64,000 nucleotides of DNA from Ferrigenium kumadai. GTDB taxonomy: Bacteria > Pseudomonadota > Gammaproteobacteria > Burkholderiales > Gallionellaceae. Under the pieces are notes generated by a model, which was not told the origin of the DNA, searched no databases, and saw only the letters and a program-made list of their open reading frames with translations. Shown piece after piece: positions 1 through 7,761 of this stretch. Location: NCBI RefSeq assembly GCF_018324385.1, contig NZ_AP019536.1, positions 1,550,001-1,614,000 of the forward strand. Direction: 5' to 3'. The position numbers and the translations under genes were made by a program. Within the stretch, counting starts at the first letter, position 1, and every line of letters begins with the position of its first letter.

Positions 1-91
1 CGAAGATACCCGCGACACCCGCCACCCCCAATATGACCGATGGCATCGCCACCGTCATATCCTTTGCCCCCGCCATCGGTTTACCACCCAT
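1..91 (-). CDS. Start of a truncated, unidentified gene leaving the left edge
   Basis: An open minus-strand frame begins with ATG at 91 and runs off the window without a stop, giving 30 residues. The start is supported by a GGAGGT Shine-Dalgarno sequence a few bases upstream. Later ATGs at 76 and 58 are possible, but the SD favours 91. After a short polar stretch (MGGKPMAGAKD) the peptide turns hydrophobic and rich in Gly, Val and Ala, as in a signal peptide or first membrane segment. The family cannot be recognised from this much sequence. It lies downstream of a promoter-like element at 193-255 that also occurs before the histidine kinase gene, so the two may be co-regulated. Confidence 0.55.
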   Translation of the reverse strand, partial: MGGKPMAGAKDMTVAMPSVILGVAGVAGIF

Positions 92-192
92 CCCTTACCT
101 CCACGTATTTTCTGGATCTGCTTCGACCAGTAAGCGGCCTCGCAGCTATCGATTTGTCAGTGATGACATGATGAACGCCCGACGACTGGAAA

Positions 193-255
193 AATATCAG
201 GCAATCTTGATTTTCGCGTAGGGAGCGGAGAAAGGCGGGGTGAGGATATCCCTAC
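193..255 (-). promoter_or_regulatory. Composite promoter/operator, copy A
   Basis: Read on the minus strand: a 16-bp near-palindrome at 255-240 (GTAGGG-N4-CCTCAC), then TCCCTAC at 224-218, a conserved GAAAATCAA at 216-208, and a possible -10 GATATT at 198-193. The same parts in the same order and almost the same spacing occur at 1490-1551. The likely target is the truncated gene starting at 91. The end of the histidine kinase gene overlaps the element: its TAG stop lies inside the palindrome. The promoter role is inferred from the conserved layout. Confidence 0.42.
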
Positions 256-1307
256 ACAAGCCGCAGCTGTTCGCCCTGATGAGCGAATGGAATGCACACC
301 TCGACCACGGTTCCCTGTCCCGGCGCACTGAAAATGACCAGCTCCCCGCCGATCATGTGGCTCAGCTCTTCCATACCGAGCAACCCCATGGACTGTTGCC
401 TGGAAATATCCAGGTCAAAGCCCTTGCCGTCGTCGCGCACTTCGAGCCTGCAATCGTCCTTGCGCTGCTCCAGGATGATGACAACCTTGTCCGCCTCCGC
501 ATGCCGGATGACGTTCCTCAAAGCCTCCTGCACGATGCGGAACACGGCAGTGGAACGTTCCTCGCCCATCTGGAATGGCTGGCTATCGATGCGCAACTCA
601 TATTGGACATCCGTATTCTTCAGGAGGTCTTCCGCCAGCCATTCCAGCGCCGAGGCAATGCCCAGGTTCAGTGAGGAAGGCCGGATGGCGGAGACCATGT
701 CGCGCACTTTCAGGATGATGCTATCCAGCAGGCCCAGCGCCCCCTGCACTTTCTCCTTCAACTCCGGCTGATTGCCGCCGAACTGAACACGGATCAGGGA
801 AAGGTTCATGCGCAGCGCGGTCAGCGCCTGCCCGTATTCTTCATGCATCTCCCGCGCGATCTCCTTGCGCGCCTTCTCGACGGCCGCTTCGCGGCGTGCC
901 GTCAGCAGGTGCAGCAGGGTGCGCGACTCGCGCAGCTGCCGCTCGGTTTCCTTGAGCATCGTGATGTCGCGTCCGATGCCGAGCACTCCGCATATTTCGC
1001 CTGCTTCATCCCGCTCCGCCACCAGGCGGATATGGGTCGTCTTCAGGCTGCCATCATGCGCAAGCCAGACGCATTCCCATTCATCGTCGCAGCCAGTCTC
1101 CAACACTTCTCTCAGTTTTGCCTCATAGGCGGCCACCAGAGTCATCGCGTCAAAGGCCGCAGGTGTCTTGCCCAGCAGAGTCTCCAATGGAACACCGACA
1201 AGACGGGCAAAAGCGGGATTCGCGTAGATCAAACGGCAGTCGCGATCATAGCGCTCGACGGTATCGGGCGAATTCTCCACCAGCTCGCGGAATCCCAGTT
1301 CAATCAT
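252..1307 (-). CDS. Cytoplasmic PAS-domain sensor histidine kinase, NarX/HisKA_3 type, orphan
   Basis: 351 residues. ATG at 1307 is preceded by a GAGG ribosome site; a TTG further upstream at 1340 is less likely. There is no membrane segment. An N-terminal PAS domain (about residues 5-130) is followed by a HisKA_3 dimerisation domain with the phospho-acceptor histidine at about residue 155 (AREMHEEYGQAL) and an HATPase domain with the DDGKGFD motif near the C-terminus. This architecture belongs to kinases that phosphorylate LuxR/NarL-type regulators. No regulator is encoded next to it; the closest is the one at 4664-5296. The His is followed by Glu-Glu where the second kinase has Asp-Glu. The composite promoter at 1490-1551 probably drives it. 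Confidence 0.88.
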   Translation of the reverse strand: MIELGFRELVENSPDTVERYDRDCRLIYANPAFARLVGVPLETLLGKTPAAFDAMTLVAAYEAKLREVLETGCDDEWECVWLAHDGSLKTTHIRLVAERDEAGEICGVLGIGRDITMLKETERQLRESRTLLHLLTARREAAVEKARKEIAREMHEEYGQALTALRMNLSLIRVQFGGNQPELKEKVQGALGLLDSIILKVRDMVSAIRPSSLNLGIASALEWLAEDLLKNTDVQYELRIDSQPFQMGEERSTAVFRIVQEALRNVIRHAEADKVVIILEQRKDDCRLEVRDDGKGFDLDISRQQSMGLLGMEELSHMIGGELVIFSAPGQGTVVEVCIPFAHQGEQLRLV

Positions 1308-1489
1308 CGATGCCTCACGCGCCTGAGCGCAGTGCGGCAATCAGCCGCCAAGAGCCCTGCCGGAGTTGCGTCGTTGATCGAAATAGTCTGCATCCAGATA
1401 GAGTCAAATGAGTTGAAATGCCTAGCGCCACCCACATGACGAAGGGGGTACCAAGTGGCCGCGAAGGATGCCAACAATCCAACGGTCCA

Positions 1490-1551
1490 ACTATCAGGAA
1501 TTATTGATTTTCATGTAGGGATAGACAAAGTCGGTGTAAGGATTACCCTAC
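1490..1551 (-). promoter_or_regulatory. Composite promoter/operator, copy B
   Basis: On the minus strand this repeats copy A: near-palindrome GTAGGG-TAAT-CCTTAC at 1551-1536, TCCCTAC at 1521-1515, GAAAATCAA at 1512-1504, and GATAGT at 1495-1490 as a possible -10. If it is a promoter, the histidine kinase gene (start 1307) would have a leader of about 175 nt. It also lies 55 bp before the GGDEF-EAL gene and could affect that gene too. The palindrome resembles the dyad sites used by LuxR-type response regulators; this assignment is inference. Confidence 0.42.
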
Positions 1552-1605
1552 CCTTGCTCTCATCGCCCGGCCAAACCCAAGTGAACATCACGCTCCCGGC
1601 ATTGC

Positions 1606-4600
1606 ATGCTCCGCAACTTGCTGCGGCGATACTCAGTGAACAGCCGCTTGCACCGTGTAGCAAATTTCTTTCTTTGCTGGCACCATTGCCGGGTGACAAA
1701 AAAGACCGAACATCACGCCGCCCGAAGGGAGTTCTCCTTCCTGTCGCTCCTGCCATGGCTGGTACTGGGAGCGGGCCTGCTCATCACCTACGGCCTGCAG
1801 GATGTCGCACGCCAGCACACACGAAAAAATGTGCAGGAACGTTTCGACTTCCGATTCAACGAGATCGTCGTCAACATCGAGGCCCGCCTTCGGGACTACG
1901 AGGACGTGCTGCACGGCACACAATCGCTATTTGCCTCTTCGGAATCGGTAGAGCGCAGCGAATTCCGGGAATATGTCAGCCAGCTCAGACTGGACCAAAG
2001 ATATCCCGGCATTCAGGGAGTGGGTTTCGCGCAGCGGATCTCCCCCGCCGAAAAGGCTGCCCATATCCGGCGAATCCGCAGGGAAAGCTTCCCAGGCTAC
2101 ACGATCCGGCCAAGCGGCGAACGCGACAGCTACACCTCCATCATCTACCTCGAGCCGTTCAACTGGCGCAACCAGCGCGCCTTCGGCTACGACATGTATT
2201 CAGAGCCGGTGCGCCGCGCCGCCATGGAACGCGCGCGCGACGAGAACCGTGCCATCGTCTCGGGCAAGGTGACGCTGGTTCAGGAGACCGAAAAGAATGT
2301 GCAGCCGGGCTTCCTGATGTACCTCCCCGTGTACCGCAACGGTCTGCCGCACGAGACGCTTGCCCAGCGCCAGGAAAACCTGGTCGGCTGGGTGTATGCC
2401 CCGTTCCGCGTGCATGACCTGATGAACGGCATCCTGGGCAAGCACTTCGGCGAGATCGGCAATACCCTCGCCTTCGACATCTACGATGGCGATCAGCCGT
2501 CGCCGGCAAGCCTGATGTACGACTTCAGCAAGGAAACCGGCATCTCGCCCGGCCTGCACGAACCCGTTTTCCGCTCGGTCAAATACATCGATGCCGGCGG
2601 TCATCAATGGACGGTTGCGGTGCGCTCACTGCCCGACTTCGAGACCAGCCTGGAAAGCGAAGAGGCTCAGTTCATCGTCATCTCGGGCATCGCCGGCAGC
2701 CTGCTGACGAGCTTCATCGTATGGCTGCTGGCAACGGGACGGGAGCGCGCCTTTGCCACGGCGACGGAGATGACCCGTGAATTGCGGGAAAGCGAGTCCC
2801 GCACCAGACGGCTTAACCGTGCGCTCAAACTGCTCAGCGATTGCAACATGACGCTGGTGCGCGCCAAGGAGGAACACAAGCTGCTTTCCGAAATCTGCCG
2901 GCTGATCGTCGAACGGGGCGGCTACCGGATGGCCTGGGTCGGATTCGCAGAACAGGATACGGCCAAAACCGTGCGCCCCGTGGCGCAATCCGGCTACGAG
3001 GAAGGCTACCTGGACAGCGTGAATCTCACCTGGGCCGATACCGAGCGCGGACGGGGCCCCACGGGCACTGCGATCAGAACCGGCGTGACCGATATCAACC
3101 AGGATTACCTCACCGATCCCCGCATGGCCCCCTGGCGCGAAGCGGCTCTCGAGCGTGGATACCAGTCGAGCATCTCGCTCCCCCTCATCGGCAAGGAACG
3201 GGTGTTGGGTGCCCTCGCCCTCTATTCGCCCGATCCGCACGCCTTCAGCCCCGAAGAAGTGGCACTGCTGGAAGAGCTCGCCAATGACCTCACCTTCGGG
3301 ATCGAAACGCTGCGCACCCGCGACGAGCACAGGCGGGCCGAGGAGAAACTGGGTTTCCTGGCCCAGCACGATCCCCTGACGCAACTGCCCAACCGCCTGC
3401 TGTTGCGCGACCGCTTCGACCTGTCCGCCGCCGCCATGGAACGCGAACGCTCCGGACTGGCCATGCTGTTCCTCGACCTGGACAACTTCAAACAGGTCAA
3501 CGAAACGCTGGGGCACGACCTGGGCGACCAACTGCTGGTCCGCATCGTCGAACGGCTGAATGGCTGCATCCGCGACACAGACACCATCAGCCGCCAGGGG
3601 GGTGATGAATTCGCCATTCTGCTGGCTAACGTGAATGACCTGGGCATCATCGGCGGCATCGCCCAGAACATCCTGGAAGCCTTTTCCGATCCCATCGAGA
3701 TCGACGGGCGCCTGCTCAACGTGACCTTCAGCATCGGGATCGGCATCTTCCCGAACGACGGTATGGAATTCGACACGCTGCTCAAGAAGGCGGAGACGGC
3801 GATGTACCACGCCAAGGAGAGCGGCCGCAACACCTACCGTTTCTTCAACGAACAAATGAACATCGATGCGCTTGAACAACTGCAGATGCAAGGGCAGTTG
3901 CGCAATGCCATCAGAAACGGGGAACTGGTACTCCATTACCAGCCGCAGATCGATATCGGCCGCAGCGGCATCACCGGATTCGAGGCCCTGGTGCGCTGGC
4001 GCCACCCCGAGGCGGGCATGATCCCGCCCGCCAAATTCATTCCGCTCGCGGAACGCAGCGGCCTGATCATCCAGATCGGCGAATGGGTGCTCAATGAGGC
4101 TTGCCGGCAGGCCAAAGCATGGCTGGATAGCGGCCGGCCGCTGGTGATGGCGGTCAACCTCTCCGCCCTGCAATTCAGGCGCGGCAACCTGCTGGAGACG
4201 GTGGCTTCAGCGCTCGAACGCTCGGGACTGCCCGCCCGTTACCTGGAGTTGGAACTGACCGAATCCATCCTGCTGCACGATATCGAGGCGGCCATGCAGA
4301 CCTTGCACGCACTGAAGGCGATGGGCGTGAAGCTCTCCATCGACGACTTCGGCACCGGCTATTCCAGCCTGTCCTACCTGAAGCGCCTCGCCGTCGACAA
4401 GCTCAAGATCGACCAGTCGTTCGTGCGCGACCTGACGGAAGATCCCGAAGACGCGGCCATCGTCAAAGCCATCATCCAGCTCGGGCACACCCTGCAGCTT
4501 TCCATCATCGCGGAAGGTGTGGAAACCGATGCCCAGTTGGCCTTCCTGAGAAATTACGGTTGCGACGAGGTGCAAGGCTATTTCTTCAGCCGCCCGCTTC

Positions 4601-4644
4601 CGGCAGAAGAAGCCAGCGGACTGCTTGCGAAAGACTTCCTGTAG
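1606..4644 (+). CDS. Membrane-bound CHASE-GAF-GGDEF-EAL protein (cyclic-di-GMP turnover)
   Basis: Up to 1012 residues. Domains in order: a membrane segment (about 45-65), a periplasmic CHASE sensor domain (about 80-260), a second membrane segment (about 355-378), GAF (about 415-580), GGDEF with an intact GGDEF motif at residue 665, and EAL with an intact EAL at residue 793. Both catalytic signatures are present, so diguanylate cyclase and phosphodiesterase activity are each possible, gated by an outside ligand through CHASE and an inside signal through GAF. The start is uncertain: ATG 1606 has no good ribosome site, and GTG 1693 in the same frame is an alternative that keeps the first membrane segment. 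It converges with the response-regulator gene 19 bp downstream. Confidence 0.9.
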   Translation: MLRNLLRRYSVNSRLHRVANFFLCWHHCRVTKKTEHHAARREFSFLSLLPWLVLGAGLLITYGLQDVARQHTRKNVQERFDFRFNEIVVNIEARLRDYEDVLHGTQSLFASSESVERSEFREYVSQLRLDQRYPGIQGVGFAQRISPAEKAAHIRRIRRESFPGYTIRPSGERDSYTSIIYLEPFNWRNQRAFGYDMYSEPVRRAAMERARDENRAIVSGKVTLVQETEKNVQPGFLMYLPVYRNGLPHETLAQRQENLVGWVYAPFRVHDLMNGILGKHFGEIGNTLAFDIYDGDQPSPASLMYDFSKETGISPGLHEPVFRSVKYIDAGGHQWTVAVRSLPDFETSLESEEAQFIVISGIAGSLLTSFIVWLLATGRERAFATATEMTRELRESESRTRRLNRALKLLSDCNMTLVRAKEEHKLLSEICRLIVERGGYRMAWVGFAEQDTAKTVRPVAQSGYEEGYLDSVNLTWADTERGRGPTGTAIRTGVTDINQDYLTDPRMAPWREAALERGYQSSISLPLIGKERVLGALALYSPDPHAFSPEEVALLEELANDLTFGIETLRTRDEHRRAEEKLGFLAQHDPLTQLPNRLLLRDRFDLSAAAMERERSGLAMLFLDLDNFKQVNETLGHDLGDQLLVRIVERLNGCIRDTDTISRQGGDEFAILLANVNDLGIIGGIAQNILEAFSDPIEIDGRLLNVTFSIGIGIFPNDGMEFDTLLKKAETAMYHAKESGRNTYRFFNEQMNIDALEQLQMQGQLRNAIRNGELVLHYQPQIDIGRSGITGFEALVRWRHPEAGMIPPAKFIPLAERSGLIIQIGEWVLNEACRQAKAWLDSGRPLVMAVNLSALQFRRGNLLETVASALERSGLPARYLELELTESILLHDIEAAMQTLHALKAMGVKLSIDDFGTGYSSLSYLKRLAVDKLKIDQSFVRDLTEDPEDAAIVKAIIQLGHTLQLSIIAEGVETDAQLAFLRNYGCDEVQGYFFSRPLPAEEASGLLAKDFL

Positions 4645-4663
4645 GTCGGATGTTCCGGGCCGG

Positions 4664-5296
4664 TCACCCGACCAGACCATGGGCGATGCCGTAGCGCACC
4701 AGCTCGGCGTTGTTCTGGAAATTCAGCTTCTGCATCAGGCGCGCCTTGTGGGTGCTGACGGTCTTGTTGCTGATAGAAAGCTCATCGGCGATCTCGTTGA
4801 CGCTCTTGCCCTGCACCAGCAGGCGCAGGATGTGGAACTCGCGCTCGGAAAGCAGTTCATGCGGCGGACGTTCGGCGCTCTCGCCCGAGTCGAACACCAT
4901 CGACTCCGCCAGCCCCGGGTCGATGAATCGCCCTCCGCTCGCCACCTTGCGTATCGCCGCCATCAGCATTTCCGGGTCGCTGTCCTTGGTGAGGTAGCCG
5001 GAAGCGCCCGAGGCCAGCGCGCGGCGCGCGATCTGCGGCTCGTTGTGCATGCTGAGCACGAGGATGGGAATGGACGCATTCTCTGCGCGGATACGGGCGA
5101 TCAGTTCGACACCGCTGACGCCGGGCATGGTCATGTCCAGCAACAGCAGATCGATCTCTTGCTTGCGCAAGGATTCCAGCACCTGAGAGCCATTCACGGC
5201 CTCGCCCGCGACCGAGACGTCGGCACACAATGCAAACAACTGCTTCAGCCCTTCGCGCACGATGGCGTGGTCATCGGCGATTAATATTCTGATCAT
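4664..5296 (-). CDS. LuxR/NarL-family DNA-binding response regulator
   Basis: 210 residues. ATG 5296 follows an AGGGAG ribosome site, and the kinase gene ends 7 bp upstream, so the pair is an operon. The receiver domain has the acidic pair D8-D9, phospho-acceptor D54 (LLLLDMTMPG), and the conserved Thr/Ser and Lys further on. A C-terminal LuxR-type helix-turn-helix (about residues 145-205) contains the usual SxREFxIL and NKTVSTHKARLMQKL pattern. It should be phosphorylated by the MASE3 kinase encoded just upstream and then bind DNA. The repeated dyads at 240-255 and 1536-1551 are candidate sites, which has not been shown. Confidence 0.92.
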   Translation of the reverse strand: MIRILIADDHAIVREGLKQLFALCADVSVAGEAVNGSQVLESLRKQEIDLLLLDMTMPGVSGVELIARIRAENASIPILVLSMHNEPQIARRALASGASGYLTKDSDPEMLMAAIRKVASGGRFIDPGLAESMVFDSGESAERPPHELLSEREFHILRLLVQGKSVNEIADELSISNKTVSTHKARLMQKLNFQNNAELVRYGIAHGLVG

Positions 5297-5303
5297 GTCT
5301 CCC

Positions 5304-7571
5304 TCATGCCCTGTGAACGGGAATGCGCACCGAGACGGTCGTTCCGCTGCCTGGTTCACTTGTGATATCGAGCTCCCCTTGCAGCAACATCACGCGCTCC
5401 CTGATGCCCATCAGCCCGAATGTCTTCTTCTTCAGCGTCTCCGGGTCGAAGCCCTTGCCGTCGTCGCGCACTTCCAGCAAGTACGACTCCCCGTCCCGCC
5501 ATAGCGAGATATCCACGTTCTCCGCCTGCGCATGGCGCGCAACATTGGTGAGCGACTCCTGCACGACGCGGTACAGCGCCGTGGAGCGTTCCTCGTCGAG
5601 ATAGATATCTTCCTCACTGATGTTCAGGCCGCAACGGATCCCGCTGCGCTTGGCGAATTCTCCCATCTGCCATTCCATCGCGGATACGATGCCCATGTCC
5701 AGCACGGCGGGCCGCAGCTTGGCCGCCACGTTGCGCACCACCTGGATGGTCGCATCGACATGTCCCATTATATTCTGCACCTGCCCCATCAGCTGCGGAT
5801 TGTCCTGGCCGAACGTCATGCGCAACAGCGAGACTTCCATGCGCAACGCCGTGAGCATCTGCCCCAGTTCGTCGTGGATGTCCCGAGCGATGCGCTTGCG
5901 CTCATCCTCGCGCGCCTCTTCGCGGCGGGTGGTCAGTTCGCGAAGCTGGGCATAGGACTCTTCGAGTCGCTGCTCGGCCGCCATGAGTGCGGTGACGTTG
6001 TGGCCTATCGCCAGCACGCCTTCCACTTTCCCGTCCATACTGCGCTCCGCCACCACCTGGAAGGCATAGCTGGTCGAATGTCCGTTGTCCAGCCGTTTCC
6101 ATTCCAGCAGGATTTCGCAAGGCACGCCGGTCTCCATCACCTGCACCAGTTTCCGCTTGTATTCCCCCACCGGCATGGTGGCGCGCCAATGCCGGTCTGG
6201 CGTGAGATACATCGCCTCATCCGCGGGGACCTGGGTCTCCCTTTCATAGGCGCTATTGGCGTAGATGAGGCGGCAATCCCAATCGTAGCGCAGGATGATG
6301 TTCGGCGAGTTTTCCGCCAGAGCGCGGAACTCCAGTTCGCTGGCTTGCAGCAGCTTGGCCATGCGTTTCTGTTCGGTGATGTCCACATAGGTTCCCAACA
6401 CCCCCGACACCTTGCCGTCAGTTCCACGCAACAACACCTTGCTGGTGAGCAAATAGCCCGTCCGCCCCTCGGCCGTCTTGATCGGCTCCTCATAATCCAG
6501 CTTGGGCGTGCCCGTTTCCATGACACGGCGATCGTCAGCCCTGAACAGCTCGGCCTGTTCGGGAAACAACTCAAAGTCGTTCTTGCCGATCAACTGGCTC
6601 TCGTCGCTCACACCCGCATCGCGCAAGAACAGATTGTTCGCCCCGAGGTATCGGCTCTCGTGGTCTTTCCAGAAGATGCGTGCCGGAACGTTGTCGATGA
6701 TCGAGCGCAGCATCTGCCTTGAGCTGGCAAGACTTTCCTTGGCCTGCTGCAGCTTCGAGTATGGCTCGCGCACGCTGTCCACGAACACCGCGCGATAGAT
6801 AAACACGTAGGACACGATCTCATAGACGTGCCCCAACAGGTTGAAGATATCGCCGACAGCGCTGTACAAGACGAGAGACAATTCGCTCAGCATGCTGATG
6901 ACAGAGGCCGCAAAAAGATTGGCGGAATCAAAAGAGCGGAACGGCCCGGGAGGCCGTTGAGCCTGACGGTAGAACAACACGGCAGAAGCCATAAACATGG
7001 CGATGATGAAGTATTCCGCTCCGACCTTGAGCGGAGTCAGCCCCTCGCCTTCGATGAAGGTATGAGGCAACTCCTGCCCGAGGGCCAGCACCAGCCAGAA
7101 AATGAACGCAGTGATGGCCAGGCTGCCCGTCAACAGCCCGTAACGGATGCGTGGATTGGACAAAGGCTGCCATGACCGCAAAGCCACGGCCAGCAAGGTC
7201 AGCGCAACGACAAAGCGCATTGCCAGCCAGAACTGGATGGCTTTTTCCGGCCCGCTGGGTGTGACGAAATCCGGCATGCCCTTGAACGAAAGCATATGCC
7301 CGAAGTCCAGCAGACCGACGGCAAGGAAACCGCAGGCGATGATCAGGGTGTTGCCGGGACGATCCACACCATAGGCGTTCCATACAATGCCGAACATCAT
7401 CATCGCGATCACGATGGAGAATGTTTCTCCCGCAACGTGCGCCCACAGCGGCATGACATCCACGCCTTGCAACGCCTGCAGCGGGGGCATCAGGAAAACC
7501 ACGAGGAATAATGCAGCCATGCCGGCGAGCGGCCAGTTGATGCGGCGCAACATGGGATTATCGAACGGCAT
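5304..7571 (-). CDS. MASE3-PAS-PAS sensor histidine kinase (HisKA_3)
   Basis: 755 residues with ATG at 7571. The N-terminal 260 residues form a multi-pass membrane sensor of the MASE3 kind (conserved LLDFGHMLSFKGMPDF stretch in an early loop). Two PAS domains follow (about 290-410 and 415-535). Next come HisKA_3 with the active histidine at about residue 566 (ARDIHDELGQML) and an HATPase domain with DDGKGFD. It is co-transcribed with the response regulator. The C-terminal half is clearly similar to the orphan kinase at 252-1307, including the order PAS then HisKA_3, so the two arose by duplication or share a regulator. The signal sensed by MASE3 is not known. No strong ribosome site is seen. 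Confidence 0.9.
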   Translation of the reverse strand: MPFDNPMLRRINWPLAGMAALFLVVFLMPPLQALQGVDVMPLWAHVAGETFSIVIAMMMFGIVWNAYGVDRPGNTLIIACGFLAVGLLDFGHMLSFKGMPDFVTPSGPEKAIQFWLAMRFVVALTLLAVALRSWQPLSNPRIRYGLLTGSLAITAFIFWLVLALGQELPHTFIEGEGLTPLKVGAEYFIIAMFMASAVLFYRQAQRPPGPFRSFDSANLFAASVISMLSELSLVLYSAVGDIFNLLGHVYEIVSYVFIYRAVFVDSVREPYSKLQQAKESLASSRQMLRSIIDNVPARIFWKDHESRYLGANNLFLRDAGVSDESQLIGKNDFELFPEQAELFRADDRRVMETGTPKLDYEEPIKTAEGRTGYLLTSKVLLRGTDGKVSGVLGTYVDITEQKRMAKLLQASELEFRALAENSPNIILRYDWDCRLIYANSAYERETQVPADEAMYLTPDRHWRATMPVGEYKRKLVQVMETGVPCEILLEWKRLDNGHSTSYAFQVVAERSMDGKVEGVLAIGHNVTALMAAEQRLEESYAQLRELTTRREEAREDERKRIARDIHDELGQMLTALRMEVSLLRMTFGQDNPQLMGQVQNIMGHVDATIQVVRNVAAKLRPAVLDMGIVSAMEWQMGEFAKRSGIRCGLNISEEDIYLDEERSTALYRVVQESLTNVARHAQAENVDISLWRDGESYLLEVRDDGKGFDPETLKKKTFGLMGIRERVMLLQGELDITSEPGSGTTVSVRIPVHRA

Positions 7572-7761
7572 GGATACTTATGTTTGTAGGGAGTCGCGTG
7601 ACTATAGTGCCCGGCAGGGATTCGGGCAACCTTTACAGCGAGTTGCCGGCATGACCACTTGGCTAGGTGTTTTACTGCGGCAGCTGATGTTGGCATAATC
7701 CGCGCCCCCGCATCGGCCGCCGGCCGTTGCACGTATTGATTCAACCTCCGAACTGTGACTC

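Noticed and set aside
2626-4173. Open frame of 515 codons antisense to the GGDEF-EAL gene
   Set aside because: Same reason: complement of conserved catalytic domains, no ribosome site, no recognisable protein.
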